Source: Acidobacteriota bacterium (GTDB taxonomy: Bacteria; Acidobacteriota; Thermoanaerobaculia; Multivoradales; Multivoraceae). From it: 64,000 bases of DNA. The notes beneath the pieces were generated by a model that did no database searches, was not told the DNA's origin, and worked only from the letters and a program-made list of their open reading frames with translations. Positions within the stretch are counted from its first letter, which is position 1, and every line of letters starts with the position of its first letter. Positions 23,861 to 32,565 of this stretch are shown here, in pieces. The stretch covers positions 62,001 to 126,000 of the forward strand of contig JAPPCR010000006.1 in assembly GCA_028875725.1 (NCBI GenBank), in the 5' to 3' direction. The translations under genes were made by a program, and so were the position numbers.

Positions 23861-24371
23861 GCGCTTCCCCCCTGAGCACAGAAAGCCAAGCTGCTTGAGG
23901 CCTCTCCCCTGTCAAGGCAGCTTCGATCCGTGACTCTCCGTCAAGAATGAAGACCAGCGGCACTTGAACAACGCCGAAGCGCTTGGAGAGAGAGCCGTCG
24001 GGATCAGGGATGAAGCGGAGCGTGCCTCCTTCGCCACCTGCACTTTCGACTGCGGAACCGGCGACAACGGCTGTCAGGTCGTAGTCCTCTTGTATGACCA
24101 ACCGACCGAGCGTTGAGATCGTACGATCGCAGTTGCCGCAGCCCGCCTTCGCGAAGACCACTACTCGTCGCCGACTTGGAGAAGCCGGATGATCTTCCTC
24201 CCAGAACTCGGGAGGGGCAGGGAAGACAGAGCCGACCTCGGGCCTCCGAGAGAGTCTCTCGCGTAACTGGGCCTCAGCCAGAAGCAGTCCCACGAGAGGG
24301 ACCACAACTGCCACAAGGACCACTATCAACGCGATCCGCTGGCGTTTCACGGCTGGCTGCCTCTTCGACAC
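23850..24371 (-). CDS. Membrane-anchored thioredoxin-like protein
   Basis: Protein of 173 residues. A basic N-terminus and one helix (13-32) anchor a thioredoxin fold outside the membrane. The active-site motif is CGNC (78-81, in FAKAGCGNCDRTIS) and a cis-Pro lies at 138 (VVQVPLVFILD). It probably forms or reshuffles disulfides in the six cysteines of the peptide cores, or keeps the C39 catalytic Cys reduced. First gene of the minus-strand operon; GTG start at 24371, with a second GTG seven codons later. It faces the recombinase gene across 261 nt. Confidence 0.8.
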   Translation of the reverse strand: MSKRQPAVKRQRIALIVVLVAVVVPLVGLLLAEAQLRERLSRRPEVGSVFPAPPEFWEEDHPASPSRRRVVVFAKAGCGNCDRTISTLGRLVIQEDYDLTAVVAGSAVESAGGEGGTLRFIPDPDGSLSKRFGVVQVPLVFILDGESRIEAALTGERPQAAWLSVLRGEARDL

Positions 24372-24632
24372 ACAGATCCCGCCCGTGGCTCGAGTCCTAG
24401 TACGTCGTGCCGTGGACGAGCCGTGCCTCGGCTAGATTTCGCCCGCCGGAGGGGGCCTGAAACATGGGAGTTCATCTGTATCTGGATCAAGTCGGCGGGA
24501 CGTTAGTCCCTGTCTAGGACCGTTACCGGCCGTTGTTCGCGGCCTGCTGCGGTGGCCGCGGCCGAGGGAGAAGGGGACGTTTCCGCGCTCAGTTGATGAC
24601 TGACGCCCCGCTCAGCAGGGGAGCTAGGAGCA
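24372..24632. other. Divergent intergenic region, likely promoters of peptide operon and recombinase
   Basis: No gene was seen in these 261 nt. Both flanking genes start here and read outward, so promoters for both are expected, but no convincing -35/-10 pair could be assigned by eye. Confidence 0.4.
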
Positions 24633-25628
24633 GTGAAATCAAGCCACTCTCTAACCGCCGAAACCGACATCTCCGTACGCAGGGCGATTCAGACTTCCCT
24701 GTCTGTAAGCACTCGGCGGGCGTACGGGGTCGCCTGGCGGAGATTCGTCGCGTACTGCGACGAACTCGGGCTAGACCCGCTGGCGGCAACACCGGACGAT
24801 GTCGCCAGGTTCCTCGTGAGAATGGCCTCGATCCCCCGGTCTTCGAGAGCTACGACAAAGAAGGGTGAACCGCTTGCGCTGGGGTCGATCAGGATCCTCG
24901 TGGCCGCGATCAACAGGAGGTATCGCGACGAGGGACGGCGCTCGCCAGCAGACGACCCGCAAGTCGCCAGCGTCCTTCGAGGACTCGGTCAGCTACTGCC
25001 CAAACAACCGAGGCAGGTCAAGGCACTGCGCGAGTTCGACCTCCACGGCATGCTGAGGCACTGCGATGAGCTAGCGCGCCAAGGGTCGTATCGGACGAGG
25101 GCGGCTCGGGACGCCGCAGTTCTCGCGATCGGTTTCGCCGGTGCTCTGCGACGGTCCGAGATCTGCGGCCTCCGACTCGCCGACATCGACTTCATGGAAC
25201 CGCATGGCGTGCTCGTTCACATCCGTAGATCAAAGACGGACCAGACGGGCGAAGGCCAGACGGTCGCGATACCGGATGGTGACCTGATTCAGCCGGTGAA
25301 GCGGATGAGGGCATGGTTGGACGTGTCCGGCATCACTTCTGGCCCGCTACTTCAGACGCTTCGACGTGGCGGCGCCATCCGGGGGCGCAGTATGCACCCG
25401 TCGGATGTCGCCCGTATCGTGAAGCGGTACGCGGAAGCTGTCGGACTCGACCCGTCGGATTACTCGGGGCACTCCCTGAGGGCGGGATTCGTGACCAGCG
25501 CTGCCATCCATCGGGCGCGCCTGGACAAGATCATGGAGGTCACCAGACACACCAGCCCCCGCACGGTCCTTCGCTACGTCCGGCAGGCGAACGCGTTCGA
25601 GGACCATGCAGGCGCGGCGTTTCTTTGA
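24633..25628 (+). CDS. Tyrosine recombinase / integrase
   Basis: Site-specific recombinase of 331 residues. The N-terminal SAM-like core-binding domain spans about 15-120 (STRRAYGVAWRRFVAYC). The catalytic domain has Arg in GALRRSEICGLRL, Lys in IRRSKTDQTGEG, H-x-x-R in GHSLRAGFVT, a second His in VTRHTS and the nucleophilic Tyr in TVLRYVRQ. All core residues are present, so it is probably active. The GTG start has AGGAG only 2 nt away, so the true start may differ. It lies beside the peptide operon, supporting an integrated island. Confidence 0.92.
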   Translation: MKSSHSLTAETDISVRRAIQTSLSVSTRRAYGVAWRRFVAYCDELGLDPLAATPDDVARFLVRMASIPRSSRATTKKGEPLALGSIRILVAAINRRYRDEGRRSPADDPQVASVLRGLGQLLPKQPRQVKALREFDLHGMLRHCDELARQGSYRTRAARDAAVLAIGFAGALRRSEICGLRLADIDFMEPHGVLVHIRRSKTDQTGEGQTVAIPDGDLIQPVKRMRAWLDVSGITSGPLLQTLRRGGAIRGRSMHPSDVARIVKRYAEAVGLDPSDYSGHSLRAGFVTSAAIHRARLDKIMEVTRHTSPRTVLRYVRQANAFEDHAGAAFL

Positions 25629-26025
25629 GCGACTTGGGGATCGCGAGGAAGAGCGGGATTGTCCCCATAGCGCGAGGGAAGCGCGATTTCACACGCTCGA
25701 TGCACGGAGGTATGGGGGCATTTGGGCTTGTACCAGGTGCCTGAGAAGGCGGCTTCCGTTCCCGAGCGCGACGGAATCGTGATTCAGCACTTGACAACGG
25801 TCCTTAGCGAGGGTTGGTAGCCGCGAACACCGCGATGGAGTTCAGGTGCCGGGCAGCCACATTGCCTCTGGGCTTTACCGTCCTGAGGACGACGTGGCGC
25901 CGGACCGGCCGCCATTGACGGCCCTGAGGGGCACCATCCGCTCTTCAGTCAACAACTATCGGGGCGTGGATGTTCCGTTGCCCTGCGCCAGGGCGAGTGA
26001 CCTTCGCCCCCTCGGAAGAGTCCGG
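25629..26025. other. Intergenic region, possible island edge
   Basis: These 397 nt between the recombinase and murB (which converge here) hold no convincing gene, tRNA or clear inverted repeat. An attachment site would be expected near here if the neighbouring block is an island, but I could not match a direct repeat to the left side at 18573-18860. Confidence 0.4.
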
Positions 26026-27018
26026 CTACTCGGCGGCCCTACGCCAGAACTCTTCCGCCAGATCGCCCGCGAGGACGATCTCGGGGCGCAGTTCGACGTT
26101 GAAGCGGTCCCGCACGGCCCGGTGGGCCATGATCATCAGATCGAGGATGTCGGCAGCTCGTGCGTTCTCCTGGTTGACGATCACGTTCGCGTGGCGCCGG
26201 CTGATTTCGGCGCCGCCGCTGCTCGCGCCCTTGAGACCGCAGGCCTCGATCAACCGGCCGGCGAAGTCGCCCTCCGGGTTGCGGAACACGGAGCCGGCGT
26301 TCGGATTGCCCGACGGCAGGCTCTCCCAGCGCCGGCGGTTCAGTTCGTTGATCCGCTTGAGCGCCGAGGCGCCGTCACCCCGGCGGAGCCGAAACTCGGC
26401 GTGAGTGACGATCGCTTCCGTTCCCTGGAGACTCGTCGTCCGGTAGCCGGGCTCGAGGTCCGCGGTGGTCAGGGTTTCTACGGACCGGCCGGGCCGCGCC
26501 ACGCGCACTTCGGCGAGCACGTCCCGGATCTCCGTGCCGTAACAGCCCGCGTTCATGACGACCGCGCCGCCGACGGTCGACGGAAAACCGGACAGCGCCT
26601 CGAGGCCGAGCAGGCCCTGTTTCGCCGTGTCCCGTGCCAGCCTGGCGAGGGTGACGCCGGCCCCGGCCCGCACCGTTTCACCCTCGACCTCGACCTGTTC
26701 CAGTTCCCCGCGGAGGCGGCAGACGATGCCCCGCATGCCGCCGTCCGGGAAGAGGACGTTCGAACCGTGGCCGTGGAGGTGGAGTTCCAGCGCTGCCTTC
26801 CGGGCGACGGTCAGTACTTCGGTGAGCGCCGCCTCGGACTCGACCCGCACGAAGAGCTCGGCCGGGCCGCCGATCCGAAGCGTGGTGACGGAAGCGAGGC
26901 GCACCGCTTCCCGGACCTCGACGCCGGGGATCGAGGCGAGCCGATCCCGTGTCTTCAGGTTGACGCCCTCGGGGGCCTGCAATACGCTGACCGCGCCCTT
27001 GTCGATGCCGGCTGTCAC
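26026..27018 (-). CDS. murB: UDP-N-acetylenolpyruvoylglucosamine reductase
   Basis: FAD-dependent cytoplasmic enzyme of 330 residues that reduces UDP-GlcNAc-enolpyruvate to UDP-MurNAc in peptidoglycan synthesis. The FAD-binding N-terminal domain has TTLRIGGPAELFV and the phosphate-binding GHGSNVLFPDGG. GFPSTVGGAVVMNAGCYG and the catalytic serine region NAGSVFRNPEGDFAGRLIE follow. The GTG at 27018 is used; the next in-frame homology starts soon after. It is divergent from recA and isolated from other mur genes. Confidence 0.95.
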   Translation of the reverse strand: MTAGIDKGAVSVLQAPEGVNLKTRDRLASIPGVEVREAVRLASVTTLRIGGPAELFVRVESEAALTEVLTVARKAALELHLHGHGSNVLFPDGGMRGIVCRLRGELEQVEVEGETVRAGAGVTLARLARDTAKQGLLGLEALSGFPSTVGGAVVMNAGCYGTEIRDVLAEVRVARPGRSVETLTTADLEPGYRTTSLQGTEAIVTHAEFRLRRGDGASALKRINELNRRRWESLPSGNPNAGSVFRNPEGDFAGRLIEACGLKGASSGGAEISRRHANVIVNQENARAADILDLMIMAHRAVRDRFNVELRPEIVLAGDLAEEFWRRAAE

Positions 27019-27241
27019 GTTCCTCTACGCCACGTCGCCGAGCGTCCGCAGCGGTCAACTCCCGACCTTCGTTCAACCGACTGACGATCCAGGGGAGCGC
27101 CGAACCGGTCGCGCGGGAGTATAGCCACGCGCGCACTCCGGCCATGCCGCCGGCTCGTGCCGATGGCCGTCTCCAAGGCTCTTCGCTGGCAACCCCAAAG
27201 GTCCGCCAAGCCTCCATCAGCTACTCAGGAGAAAGCAACCC

Positions 27242-28300
27242 ATGAAGCAGAGCCGCGCGAACGCGAAGAAGGGAGCCGGCCGGCAGGAGGCCATCTCGGG
27301 CGCGCTCACCCAGATCGAACGGCAGTTCGGCAAGGGCGCGATCATGCGCCTCGGTGAACAGGAGAACCTCGGCATCGAGTCGATTTCGACCGGATCACTC
27401 GCCGTCGACCATGCCATCGGAACCGGCGGTTTCCCGCGGGGCCGCGTGGTCGAGGTCTACGGCCCCGAATCGAGCGGAAAGACCACGCTGGCCCTCTCGG
27501 TCACGGGGCAGGCCCAGCGCAGCGGCGGCACCGCCGCCTTCATCGATGCCGAGCACGCCCTCGACGCCGAGTACGCGGAGAAGATCGGCGTCAACATCGA
27601 CGAACTCCTCGTTTCTCAGCCGGACAGCGGCGAGCAGGCCCTCGAGATCGCCGAGATGCTCGTGCGCTCGAACGCGCTCGACATCGTCGTGATCGACTCG
27701 GTCGCCGCGCTCGTGCCGCGCGCCGAGCTCGAAGGCGAGATGGGCGACTCCCACGTCGGCCTGCAGGCGCGACTCATGTCCCAGGCCCTCCGCAAGCTGA
27801 CCGCGATCGTCGCCAAGTCGAGGACGACCCTCGTCTTCATCAACCAGATCCGCGAGAAGATCGGCGTCATGTTCGGGTCGCCCGAGACGACCACCGGCGG
27901 CCGCGCGCTCAAGTTCTACTCTTCCGTCCGCATCGACATCCGGCGCATCGCCGCGCTCAAGGACGGCGACCAGGTCGTCGGCTCGCGGGTCCGCGTCAAG
28001 GTGGTCAAGAACAAGGTCGCGCCGCCCTTCCGGGTCGCCGAGTTCGACATCGACTACGGCGAGGGCATTTCCCGCGTCGGCGAGTTGATCGACCTCGGCA
28101 TCCAGCACAAGCGGGTCATGAAGAGCGGCGCCTGGTTCTCCGCCGGCGACACGAGGCTCGGCCAGGGCCGCGAGAACGCCAAGCAGTTCCTCCGCGACAA
28201 CGCCGACCTCGCCGACGACATCGAAAGCCACCTCCGCTCTGAACTCGGCCTGCCGCCCATCGTCGTCGCACTCGGCGACCAGGCCGCCGCGGCCGGGTGA
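27242..28300 (+). CDS. recA: Recombinase RecA
   Basis: Homologous recombination and SOS co-protease of 352 residues. It contains QFGKGAIM, Walker [10 protein letters not shown], Walker [10 protein letters not shown], the L1/L2 loop regions ([19 protein letters not shown]) and a short C-terminal domain. CAGGAGAAAG lies just upstream of the ATG. No clear LexA box was found in the 223-nt gap to murB. No recX follows. Confidence 0.98.
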   Translation: MKQSRANAKKGAGRQEAISGALTQIERQFGKGAIMRLGEQENLGIESISTGSLAVDHAIGTGGFPRGRVVEVYGPESSGKTTLALSVTGQAQRSGGTAAFIDAEHALDAEYAEKIGVNIDELLVSQPDSGEQALEIAEMLVRSNALDIVVIDSVAALVPRAELEGEMGDSHVGLQARLMSQALRKLTAIVAKSRTTLVFINQIREKIGVMFGSPETTTGGRALKFYSSVRIDIRRIAALKDGDQVVGSRVRVKVVKNKVAPPFRVAEFDIDYGEGISRVGELIDLGIQHKRVMKSGAWFSAGDTRLGQGRENAKQFLRDNADLADDIESHLRSELGLPPIVVALGDQAAAAG

Positions 28301-28364
28301 CGATGTCGAACAGGCTATTCTCGGGTTCAAGCGGAGACAATCCGGATCGAGGGAAGGGAGAGTC

Positions 28365-28898
28365 ATGAAGAGCATTGAGGATCGCGCATCGTGGTGGCCG
28401 TCGACTGCGCTGGCGTTGGCCGTTGCCGCCTTGTTGCTGCTGGCCGCTTGCGCGGGCGAAGGCGGTGTTGCCGCAGCGCGCGCCGGCTACATCGCGGAGA
28501 TGGGGTCGTTCTCGGTCGTGCAGGCTCCCGCGATGGCCGAGGAGGCGACGGAAGACGCCGAGGCTGACGCCGAAGCAGAAGCAACCGAGGAAGCTGCCGC
28601 GCCGACCGAACCCGCGATGGTCACCGTTCTGCTCGACTTCCTGATTCACAACGAGGGCTCCGGCGCACTCGACGGCGTCACCGTCGACCTCACGATCGCC
28701 GATCCGGACGGCAACGAAAAGGAACGCCGGCTGCTCTGGGTGGAGACGGCCGGCCTGACCAAGGGCTCGCAACGGCAGGTCGCCCATGAACTGACCGACG
28801 TTGCCTACACCGACGGCGATGGCTTCCACGTCGAGGTCCGTCATCCGATCCCGATGGAAGAGCGCGGCGCCTACCGCGAGTTCGACGCCGAGAACTGA
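28365..28898 (+). CDS. Putative lipoprotein, unknown
   Basis: Protein of 177 residues with a lipoprotein signal ending in the lipobox LLAAC (Cys near residue 29). An acidic Ala/Glu linker (EEATEDAEADAEAEATEE) follows. A C-terminal beta-rich domain (VTVLLDFLIHNEGSGALDGV, DPDGNEKERR) resembles small immunoglobulin-like or NEW3-type folds. It lies 64 nt after recA and before the sugar transferase gene. No specific family was recognised. Confidence 0.7.
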   Translation: MKSIEDRASWWPSTALALAVAALLLLAACAGEGGVAAARAGYIAEMGSFSVVQAPAMAEEATEDAEADAEAEATEEAAAPTEPAMVTVLLDFLIHNEGSGALDGVTVDLTIADPDGNEKERRLLWVETAGLTKGSQRQVAHELTDVAYTDGDGFHVEVRHPIPMEERGAYREFDAEN

Positions 28899-28962
28899 GC
28901 GGCCGCGCTTACGCGGAGCGCCCGCGCGATCGGGCGGCGCCGACCACGCAGGACTGAAGACC

Positions 28963-30390
28963 GTGCTCCACAAGCAACTTCGCGTCACCGCCACGCTGAA
29001 TCTGGGCGGCGACATCGCCGCGACCGTGGGGGCCTTCTTCCTGGCCTGGTACCTGCGGTTCGTCCAGCCGGTGGTCGAGATCACGAAGTCGGTGCCCGAC
29101 TTCGAGCCCTACCTCAGGATGTTGCCGTTCATCGTCCTGATCTGGCCCACCGTCTACTACTTCCACGGCCTCTACCGCATCCGCCGCGGGCACAGCCGGG
29201 TGGACGAGATGATCAGCATCGTCGTCGCCACCGTGCTGGCGCTGATCATCCTGACCTCGGTCCTGACCTTCGACCGTCTGACCCAGGCCGGCACGGACGA
29301 TCCCTTTTCCTACAGCCGGGCGTTCTTCGCCCTGTTCGTGGTCACCGACATCTTCCTCGTCTCCTTCCTCCGGCTGATCACCCGCGCCTTCCTGCGCAGG
29401 TTCCGCCGCCGCGGGCACAACGTGCGCCGGATTCTCATCGTCGGCGCCGGCGACAGCGGCGAGGAGATCGCGGCCAAGCTGGTCCGCCACCGGGAACTCG
29501 GCTATGAAGTCGTCGGGTTCCTCGACGACGATCCGGAGAAGCTGCACGCCGAGATCGGCGGCGGCGTCCATGTCCTCGGCACCCTGGAGGACCTGGAAGA
29601 GACGATCGAACAACACGGCGTCGACCAGGTGATGATCGCCCTGCCCTTCGCCGCCCACCGAAAGATCCTCGACCTGCTCGACCGCATCGGCAACGAACTG
29701 ATCGAGATCCGCCTCGTTCCGAACGTGCTCCAGTACGCCACGCTGCGCGCCGAGATCGAAGACGTTGACGGCACGCCGGTCATCAACCTCTCGCACGTGC
29801 CGATGGAGGGCTGGTCGAGCCTGGCCAAGCGCACGATGGACATCGTTCTCTCCGCCGCCGCGATGGTCGCACTCCTCCCGTTCCTGCCTGTCGTCATGCT
29901 GCTGATCAAGCTGGAGGACCGGGGCCCGCTCTTCTACCGCCAGGAGCGGATGGGCCTCGACGGCCGCTCCTTCATGATTCTCAAGCTCCGCTCGATGCGC
30001 GTGGGCGCCGAGTCCTCGACCGGCCCTGTCTGGGCAACGGAAGACGATCCCCGTCGCACCCGCATCGGCGCCTTCCTGCGCCGCTGGTCGATCGACGAAC
30101 TGCCCCAGCTCTGGAACATCTTCCTCGGCGACATGTCCTGCGTCGGACCCCGTCCCGAACGCCCCGCCTTCGTCCGCGAGTTTCGCGACAAGATTCCCAA
30201 CTACATGCTCCGCCACCGCGTGAAGTCCGGCCTGACGGGCTGGGCCCAGGTCCACGGCTGGCGCGGCAACACCTCCATCCGCAAGCGCATCCAGTACGAC
30301 CTCTACTACATCGAGAACTGGAGCCTCCGCCTGGACCTCCAGATCCTCTGGCTCACCCTCCGCCGCGGCCTCACGAAGAACGCTTACTGA
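28963..30390 (+). CDS. Polyprenyl-phosphate sugar phosphotransferase for exopolysaccharide
   Basis: Integral membrane enzyme of 475 residues that loads the first sugar-1-phosphate onto undecaprenyl phosphate for polysaccharide assembly. Four N-terminal helices, a CoA-binding-like Rossmann domain (RRILIVGAGDSGEEIA) and a C-terminal bacterial sugar transferase domain (KRTMDIVLSA, KLRSMRVGA, WSIDELPQLWNIFLGDMS, GPRPERP) are in the WcaJ/WbaP order. The frame is open from 28801, inside the lipoprotein gene, but the GTG at 28963 with AGGA upstream fits the family start. The sugar is probably glucose or galactose. Confidence 0.92.
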   Translation: MLHKQLRVTATLNLGGDIAATVGAFFLAWYLRFVQPVVEITKSVPDFEPYLRMLPFIVLIWPTVYYFHGLYRIRRGHSRVDEMISIVVATVLALIILTSVLTFDRLTQAGTDDPFSYSRAFFALFVVTDIFLVSFLRLITRAFLRRFRRRGHNVRRILIVGAGDSGEEIAAKLVRHRELGYEVVGFLDDDPEKLHAEIGGGVHVLGTLEDLEETIEQHGVDQVMIALPFAAHRKILDLLDRIGNELIEIRLVPNVLQYATLRAEIEDVDGTPVINLSHVPMEGWSSLAKRTMDIVLSAAAMVALLPFLPVVMLLIKLEDRGPLFYRQERMGLDGRSFMILKLRSMRVGAESSTGPVWATEDDPRRTRIGAFLRRWSIDELPQLWNIFLGDMSCVGPRPERPAFVREFRDKIPNYMLRHRVKSGLTGWAQVHGWRGNTSIRKRIQYDLYYIENWSLRLDLQILWLTLRRGLTKNAY

Positions 30391-30438
30391 CGTCGGTGTC
30401 TACGGTGCGGAGCCCCGCCGTTGAGTGCACCCGGGCTC

Positions 30439-31581
30439 TCAGTCACCGGCCTCCCGCAGGACGTCCCGGTAGATGTCCAGGGTACTCTCGGCGGCCTCCT
30501 CCCACCGGAAGCGCGCCGATCGTTGGCCGGCCCGGTCGGCCAGTTGCCTCGCGTGATCGCGGTCGCCCATGCAACGCTCGATCGCCCCGGCGATCTCCTT
30601 CACATCGAGCGGGTTCACGAGTTCCGCGTAGCCCTGGGCGATCTCCTTGAGCGACGACGTGTTCGACGTGATGACGGGTACACCGGAAGCCATCGCTTCG
30701 ACGACGGGCAGTCCGAAGCCCTCGTAGAGGGTGGGATAGAGGAACAGGATCGCCCCCTGGTACAGGGCGGGAAGGACCTTGCCGTCCACGTGGCCCACCA
30801 GACGGACGTGATCGCCGACCCCGAGCTGGCGGGCTCGGCGCGCCAGCTTGAAGTTGCTGCCCGGGCGGGCGCCTACGCAGACGAGCGGAGCGTCGAAGCC
30901 GGCCCGCGACCGAGCGCGCGCGTAGGCCTTGATCACCCGGTCGAGGTTCTTGTGAGGCTTCGGGTTGCCGACGAACAGCAGGTAGGGCCGGCGTACGCCA
31001 ACCTCGGCCAGGGAGGCGCGGAGTTCGTCTTCCGCCAGGGGCCGGCGGAAGCGGTCTTCGACCCCGTTGTAGACGACGCGGACCTTGTGCTCGTCGACGC
31101 TGAAGTAGTCGAGGACGTCGTTACGGGTGTTCTTCGACACGGCGACGATCCGGTCTGCCCGGCCGACGCTGTGGCGGAACATCCCCTGGGCGTAGAAGGA
31201 CGCGGCGCGGTTGGGCAGGAAGCCGGGATAGAGCAGGTGGATGATGTCGTGGATCGTGACCACGGTCGGGCAGGGTACGACGGCGGGCAGGACGTAGTGG
31301 GTAGCGTGGTAGAGGTCCAGCCGGGACCGCCAGATGCGCCAGCTCATCAGTCCGATCTCGCGCAGCGAGTAGACGGGCGAGCGCTCGACGACGCAGCGGA
31401 AGTTCGGCGGCAGGTCGAGGGCGAAGTCCCGGTCCTCGGGCCGCACGAACAGGATGTACTCGTTGCCGGTGGGCGTCCCGCTCGCGCCTTCGATGCGGGC
31501 CAGACCGTGGATGAGGTTCGTCACGTAGACCCCGATGCCGAAGTCCCGCACTTTCCGGGCGTCGATGCCGATCCTGGGCAC
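30439..31581 (-). CDS. GT4-family glycosyltransferase
   Basis: GT-B fold glycosyltransferase of 380 residues. N-terminal GIDARKVRDFGIGVYVTNL; H-A-T-H-Y and TVVTIHDIIHLLYPG in the acceptor half; donor-site motifs VGNPKPHKNLDRVI and the E-x7-E signature in PTLYEGFGLPVVEAM. The start is GTG at 31581. It converges with the sugar phosphotransferase gene, so the two may share a polysaccharide pathway. Donor and acceptor sugars are unknown. Confidence 0.92.
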   Translation of the reverse strand: MPRIGIDARKVRDFGIGVYVTNLIHGLARIEGASGTPTGNEYILFVRPEDRDFALDLPPNFRCVVERSPVYSLREIGLMSWRIWRSRLDLYHATHYVLPAVVPCPTVVTIHDIIHLLYPGFLPNRAASFYAQGMFRHSVGRADRIVAVSKNTRNDVLDYFSVDEHKVRVVYNGVEDRFRRPLAEDELRASLAEVGVRRPYLLFVGNPKPHKNLDRVIKAYARARSRAGFDAPLVCVGARPGSNFKLARRARQLGVGDHVRLVGHVDGKVLPALYQGAILFLYPTLYEGFGLPVVEAMASGVPVITSNTSSLKEIAQGYAELVNPLDVKEIAGAIERCMGDRDHARQLADRAGQRSARFRWEEAAESTLDIYRDVLREAGD

Positions 31582-31615
31582 GGGGCAAGCCTAGCGCCGC
31601 CAATGCGCGAAGGCG

Positions 31616-31645
31616 TTGACAAGTGGCGGCAACGACTCGTAGCCT
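31616..31645 (+). promoter_or_regulatory. Candidate promoter of the yceD-fab operon
   Basis: A perfect -35 box TTGACA (31616-31621) is followed after 18 nt by TAGCCT (31640-31645), which matches 3 of 6 positions of TATAAT. It lies 110 nt before yceD in the divergent gap with the glycosyltransferase. Confidence 0.4.
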
Positions 31646-31754
31646 CTGGGGTTTGCGCGCTTGCGCCTCGCCGGAGTCGCGGCGGACCATCGGAGAGGCG
31701 ACTCGCAGAGGTGACTCGCGGTTCGAGACGGCGGACGCCTGACGGTGAAATCGG

Positions 31755-32321
31755 ATGCACCTGCAGCTCGACCAAGCCCGTAACGGCCCCCTCCGCTGGC
31801 GCGATGCCGTCAGCGTGGCGGCAGCCGACCTGCGCCGGGACGAGGCGCTCGTTCCGGGCAGTGTCGACTGCGAGGGCAGCCTGACCTTTACCGGACCGGA
31901 CTTTCTGCTGCAGACGCGGCTGCGCTATCGCCACCGACTTCGCTGTGACCGTTGTCTGACCCGGTACGAGGAGGATGTCGACCTGCCGCTCGCCTTCGTC
32001 GTGACGGCAGCCGTCGTGGACGGTCCGCCGGCTGCGGACGGCGCCGGGGACGCCCACGGCGCCCGCGAACTGGAGGCGGAGGATCTCTCGACCCTCGCTG
32101 CGGTCGACGGCGCCGTCGACCTGTTCCGGCTGGTTTGCGAACAGGTCGAACTCAACGTCCCGATGAAACCGACGTGCGACCCGGGGTGCCGGGGCCTGTG
32201 CCCGCAGTGCGGAGTCGACCGGAACCGGAAGGCCTGCGCCTGCGTCGCGGAGCGCGTCGATCCCCGCTGGGCCGGCCTTGAGGCGGTCCGCGAACGGCTT
32301 ACCGATAATCTGTCCAGCTAG
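31755..32321 (+). CDS. yceD: YceD/DUF177 family protein
   Basis: Protein of 188 residues with the conserved cysteine layout of Yce[11 protein letters not shown] in the middle and [17 protein letters not shown] near the end. Family members almost always precede rpmF and have been linked to rRNA processing. That arrangement holds here: rpmF begins 28 nt later. It is the first gene of the yceD-rpmF-plsX-fab operon. Confidence 0.88.
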   Translation: MHLQLDQARNGPLRWRDAVSVAAADLRRDEALVPGSVDCEGSLTFTGPDFLLQTRLRYRHRLRCDRCLTRYEEDVDLPLAFVVTAAVVDGPPAADGAGDAHGARELEAEDLSTLAAVDGAVDLFRLVCEQVELNVPMKPTCDPGCRGLCPQCGVDRNRKACACVAERVDPRWAGLEAVRERLTDNLSS

Positions 32322-32349
32322 CCAGGAATCCAGGAAAGGAATAGAAGGA

Positions 32350-32535
32350 ATGGCCAATCCCAAACGGCGGCACTCGAAGGCCCGCCGGGACCGGCGACGG
32401 TCCCATGACGGCCTGAGGCGTCCCGCCGCCTCAATCTGTCCGAACTGCGGCGAAATGAAACTGCCGCATCGCGCCTGCAGCCACTGCGGCTACTACCGCG
32501 GGCGTGACGTGATCGAGGTCGAGGACGTTCTCTAG
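32350..32535 (+). CDS. rpmF: 50S ribosomal protein L32
   Basis: Basic protein of 61 residues. [20 protein letters not shown] is the typical bL32 N-terminus. The zinc-binding set CPNC and CSHCGYY is present, so this is the Cys-plus type. GAAAGGAATAGAAGG lies before the ATG at 32350. The position between yceD and plsX is the common bacterial arrangement. Confidence 0.96.
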   Translation: MANPKRRHSKARRDRRRSHDGLRRPAASICPNCGEMKLPHRACSHCGYYRGRDVIEVEDVL

Positions 32536-32565
32536 GAGTCCGACGCCGCCGGCGCCGCGGTCCCG

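Noticed and set aside
18573..26025. Attachment-site direct repeats around the presumed island
   Set aside because: No shared word longer than chance could be found by eye between the two edges.
27019..27241. LexA/SOS box upstream of recA
   Set aside because: No convincing match to a known LexA operator in the gap.
27395..28375. Minus-strand frame of 326 codons across recA
   Set aside because: Antisense to recA, whose family motifs are complete.
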